This document shows, piece by piece, positions 61,307 through 64,000 of a DNA stretch of 64,000 nt (the first letter of the stretch is position 1; each line of letters starts with the position of its first letter). The position numbers were made by a program, and so were the translations under genes. The DNA comes from an uncultured bacterium. GTDB lineage: Bacteria > Muiribacteriota > Ozemobacteria > Ozemobacterales > Ozemobacteraceae. The stretch lies in contig CALEDQ010000024.1 in NCBI GenBank assembly GCA_937949615.1, forward strand, positions 1-64,000. Reading direction: 5' to 3'. The notes beneath the pieces were generated by a model. That model worked only from the letters and a program-made list of their open reading frames with translations, was not told where the DNA came from and made no database searches.

Positions 61307-62737
61307 TCAGCTTTTCAGGCGGTTGATTACCTCGTCGCGGCCGAGAACGTCGAGAATGCCGACCAGTTCAGGACCGTGGCAGGAGCCGGTGATTTTGACG
61401 CGGATCGGCATGAACAGATCTTTGCCTTTGGCTTCGGCGGTTTTGCCGGCGGCTTTGATGGCGGCATTGTAGCCGTCGCGCACCCATTCACATTTTGCGA
61501 ATTCTTCGGCGAGCGCGGCGAACAGAGCTTTTGACTTGTCTGTGGCGATCATGGCAGCCGCCTCTTCGTTTTCGGGCGGGCTGGCGCGCAGCACTGATTC
61601 GGCAACCGGGCCGGCGTCGGTGAGCACGTTCATCTTGATCTGAATCAGCTCGACGAGCTTGCGCAGAATTTCAGGGTTGTCGAGGCGGCGGTCATCGGGC
61701 AGAGCGTTTTTAAGAAACGGCTCGACGAGCGGCACGAGTTTTTCGACCGGCAGGGCGCGCAGGTGCTGCCCGTTCATCCAGATCAGCTTGTTGTGATCGA
61801 AGACGCCGGGTGATTTGCTGATGCGTTCGAGAGCGAAGCATTCGATCAATTCTTCGACACTGTAGATTTCGCGGTCGTTGCCTTCGTTCCAGCCGAGCAG
61901 GGCGAGAAAGTTGATCAGAGCTTCGCGCAGAAAGCCATCGATGGCATACTGACCGACGGCGGTGGCACCGTGGCGCTTCGACAGTTTCGACTTGTCTTCG
62001 CCGAGAATCAGCGAGGCGTGGCCGAAGACCGGCGGTTTGATGCCGAGTGCTTCATAAAGAATCAACTGGCGATGCGTGTTGGTGAGGTGTTCTTCGGCTC
62101 TGACGACGTGACTGATCTGCATGTCGGCATCATCGACGACGACGCAGAAATTGTAGACCGGCATGCCACTGGAGCGCAGAATGATGAAGTCGCCGAGGGT
62201 TTCGGCTTTCCATTCAACGCGGCCGCGCACGAGATCTTCGAGCACATAATCTTTTTCTGGCACTTTGACCCTGATAACATGCGGTTCCCCGGCGGCGACG
62301 CGGCGGTCGACTTCTTCTTTGCTGAGGCGGCGGCAGGTTCCGTCGTAGTGAACCGAACGGTGTTCTTCTTCGGCCTTCTGGCGTTTGGCTTCGAGCTCTT
62401 CTTCAGAGCAGAAGCATGGGTAGGCGGCGCCGTTGGCGACCAGGCGCCGGGCGTATTCCTGATAGATGTGCAGGCGCTGTGACTGGTAGTAGGGGCCGTG
62501 CGGACCGCCGACTTCCGGGCCTTCATCCCAGGTGAGGCCGAGCCACTTCATGTCGCGCAGCAGTCCGTCTACCGATTCCTGGGTCGAGCGCTCGACATCG
62601 GTGTCTTCGATGCGCAGAATGAATTTGCCGCCGGTCTTTCTGGCGTAGAGCCAGTTGAAAAGAGCGGTGCGGGCGCCGCCGACGTGCAGATAACCGGTTG
62701 GAGATGGAGCAAAGCGGACACGAACCTGCTGTGACAT
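61307..62737 (-). CDS. gltX: glutamyl-tRNA synthetase
   Basis: The 476-residue class I synthetase has RFAPSPTGYLHVGGARTALFNW (HIGH-like HVGG) at the N-terminus and KLSKRHGA near residue 250. It charges tRNA-Glu and may also charge tRNA-Gln if no GlnRS exists. Length is normal. It starts 2 nt after the CBS-HutP gene stop, so the two are translated together. The order PIN-TRAM, regulator, gltX recalls the yacL-ispD-ispF-gltX cluster of Firmicutes, with isp genes replaced by the CBS-HutP-like gene. Confidence 0.97.
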   Translation of the reverse strand: MSQQVRVRFAPSPTGYLHVGGARTALFNWLYARKTGGKFILRIEDTDVERSTQESVDGLLRDMKWLGLTWDEGPEVGGPHGPYYQSQRLHIYQEYARRLVANGAAYPCFCSEEELEAKRQKAEEEHRSVHYDGTCRRLSKEEVDRRVAAGEPHVIRVKVPEKDYVLEDLVRGRVEWKAETLGDFIILRSSGMPVYNFCVVVDDADMQISHVVRAEEHLTNTHRQLILYEALGIKPPVFGHASLILGEDKSKLSKRHGATAVGQYAIDGFLREALINFLALLGWNEGNDREIYSVEELIECFALERISKSPGVFDHNKLIWMNGQHLRALPVEKLVPLVEPFLKNALPDDRRLDNPEILRKLVELIQIKMNVLTDAGPVAESVLRASPPENEEAAAMIATDKSKALFAALAEEFAKCEWVRDGYNAAIKAAGKTAEAKGKDLFMPIRVKITGSCHGPELVGILDVLGRDEVINRLKS

Positions 62738-62739
62738 GA

Positions 62740-63525
62740 TTAAATGATGTTACTCCCCATGAAAATTTGCTCGTTGCCGTTCGAAAGGGCATGGCCACAA
62801 CGACCGAATGCGGCAACCGCGATTCTTCCCTCGCCCCTGACGATAGCGACTTTGAAGCCACCGCCGAGCCCGGGGTTGATGGTATAGCACTGACTGAAAA
62901 TATCTCTGACAGCGTTGCTGACTGAGAATTTTTCGCGCGAATCTTCTTTGATAACCGAACGGGCAATGGCGGCAACGATCGTGGCTTCGCGCAGCTTGAT
63001 CGGCAGCTTTTCAGCCGTGGCGCCGACCTGCGTGATCGCAGCGCGGTAGCCTTTGTTGTTGACCTTCTGCAGCCAGTATTCTTCCTGTTCGGGGTCTTTG
63101 GTCATGGCCAGATAGATGACGGCGCTTTCGGGCGTCAGCATCTGATCTTCATGATCTTCGACAAGGTCTTTGACGATGTCTTTGTAGGTAACGACACCGA
63201 CGAGGTCGTCGTTGTTGTCGACGACCGGCAGTGCTTCAAGCTCACTGGCCGATAGCAGAGCCGCCGCTTCGCGCACCGACATGTTGGCATTGACACGTCT
63301 GAACTTGCGTTCCATGACGGCAGTCACGGTTTCTTCAATGTCGACATCGGCGATGGTCGCCAGATGCGTTGGGGTCATTATACCAACCAGTTTTTTTTCG
63401 CCATCAATGACGAGAATGCATTCTGGCTGCCTGAGAATCACAATCTCGCGCAGCCCGAAAATCGTCTGTTTGTGATCGACGATGACCGGGTTTTTGTCCA
63501 TGATTTCTTTAACCCGAATACCCAT
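62740..63525 (-). CDS. CBS-CBS-HutP-like fusion protein, putative regulator
   Basis: Start at ATG 63525, with GAGGAG 6 nt upstream; an in-frame ATG further up overlaps the previous gene and is less likely. Two CBS domains (about residues 3-60 and 68-125) sense adenosine ligands. The C-terminal part (about 140-261: LQKVNNKGYRAAITQVG, ATIVAAIARSVI, INPGLGGGFKVAIVRG, IAVAAFG, EQIFMGSNII) follows the pattern of the HutP RNA-binding antiterminator, but the metal-binding histidines of HutP appear as N, D and N. It may be an RNA-binding regulator that responds to nucleotide state. The assignment rests on remembered family sequence. Confidence 0.65.
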   Translation of the reverse strand: MGIRVKEIMDKNPVIVDHKQTIFGLREIVILRQPECILVIDGEKKLVGIMTPTHLATIADVDIEETVTAVMERKFRRVNANMSVREAAALLSASELEALPVVDNNDDLVGVVTYKDIVKDLVEDHEDQMLTPESAVIYLAMTKDPEQEEYWLQKVNNKGYRAAITQVGATAEKLPIKLREATIVAAIARSVIKEDSREKFSVSNAVRDIFSQCYTINPGLGGGFKVAIVRGEGRIAVAAFGRCGHALSNGNEQIFMGSNII

Positions 63526-63547
63526 GCTTACTCCTCTGAAAGAGCCA

Positions 63548-64000
63548 TTACTTTTTGTCACCAATGCGGCAGAATACCATCCGCCCGGCGCCGGTCTGCA
63601 GAATGTTGCTTACGGTTGTCATCACTGTCTCGCCCACGTGCTCGCCGCCGTCTTCGACAACGACCATGGTGCCGTCAGACAGGAAACCAACGCCCTGACA
63701 AGGCTCCTTACCCTTCTTAACAATTTTAACTTCAATGTCTTCGCCGCTGATAAAGATCGGTTTCAGCGCATTGGCGAGGTCATTCAAATTCAGAACCTGT
63801 ATTTTATCGAGCTCAGCAACCTTTTTGAGGTTGTAATCCTGAGTTATCATAATCGCATTCAGTTCGGAAGCGAGCTTGACCAGCTTGGCATCGACTTCGG
63901 CAATGTCTGCGAAATCCTGCTCGGCAATTACAATATGGTCAGGGAAATCGGCCTTCAGCTGGTTGAGCGTGTTCAGGCCCTTGCGGCCCTTGTTGCGCTT
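63548..64000 (-). CDS. PIN-TRAM domain protein, partial (YacL-like)
   Basis: The frame is open to the window edge, so the N-terminus is missing; at least 150 residues are present. It shows RNKGRKGLNTLNQLK and ITQDYNLKKVAEL, as in the PIN domain, then LNLNDLANALKP, and a TRAM-like end (EVKIVKKGKEPCQGVGFLSDGTMVVVE). YacL-type PIN-TRAM proteins are membrane-linked putative RNases. It is the first of the three-gene cluster that includes gltX, and ends 22 nt before the CBS-HutP start. Confidence 0.92.
   Translation of the reverse strand, partial: KRNKGRKGLNTLNQLKADFPDHIVIAEQDFADIAEVDAKLVKLASELNAIMITQDYNLKKVAELDKIQVLNLNDLANALKPIFISGEDIEVKIVKKGKEPCQGVGFLSDGTMVVVEDGGEHVGETVMTTVSNILQTGAGRMVFCRIGDKK

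Overview
This 64 kb window (estimated just over 50% G+C) comes from a diderm, probably uncultured bacterium. Support for a Gram-negative-type envelope comes from prepilin and pseudopilin genes, lipoprotein and signal-peptide proteins, a periplasmic-type lytic transglycosylase and the large MoxR/Bat operon. No rRNA or clear phylum marker is present. The mix of genes recalls candidate phyla such as Riflebacteria or relatives, but this is a guess. Coding density is high, operons are tight with ATGA-type overlaps, and rho-independent hairpins are common.

Layout. 1-6.0 kb: a 56-bp minisatellite on both sides of a small orphan gene, tRNA-Arg(CCG), a membrane protein, a YitT-family protein, diaminopropionate ammonia-lyase, an ORF6N-domain gene with a decayed second copy nearby, and an atypical tRNA-Thr(CGT). 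6-15 kb: metabolic and housekeeping genes (YdjM-like membrane protein, D-cysteine desulfhydrase-like PLP enzyme, SatP-type acetate transporter, D-2-hydroxyacid dehydrogenase, ACT-domain/UPF0210 pair) and a zinc-ribbon gene cluster with a 544-residue glycine-rich exported protein. 15-20.8 kb: two overlapping genes for membrane-bound class III nucleotide cyclases. Their catalytic residues are split in a complementary way, which predicts an obligate heterodimer like the C1/C2 halves of animal adenylate cyclases. 21.5-29.5 kb: a four-gene minor-pseudopilin operon headed by a 2002-residue protein in which a normal prepilin N-terminus is joined to propeller-like, kelch-like and discoidin-like modules; a second pilin in the operon carries a dockerin-like tandem Ca-loop.

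31.6-52 kb: one long co-directional block, moxR, DUF58, BatA-like, VWA/GATase-like, DUF4159, a 1145-residue membrane/coiled-coil protein, TPR, an unknown exported protein, an M48 protease, an SLH-like protein, a catalytically dead M48-like protein, and a HEAT-repeat protein. This looks like an envelope-associated AAA+/VWA machine with its own protease pair. A REP-like repeat sits inside one gene junction and extends the reading frame.

52-64 kb: an IPT/TIG lipoprotein, a FemAB-like transferase, a metallo-beta-lactamase-fold hydrolase, an exported phospholipase D-family protein, leuS, and an operon of PIN-TRAM protein (cut by the window edge), a CBS-CBS-HutP-like fusion, and gltX.

The strongest candidates for undescribed biology are the split-active-site cyclase pair, the giant modular pseudopilin operon, and the CBS-HutP-like fusion. 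All function calls come from reading motifs; no database search was run.
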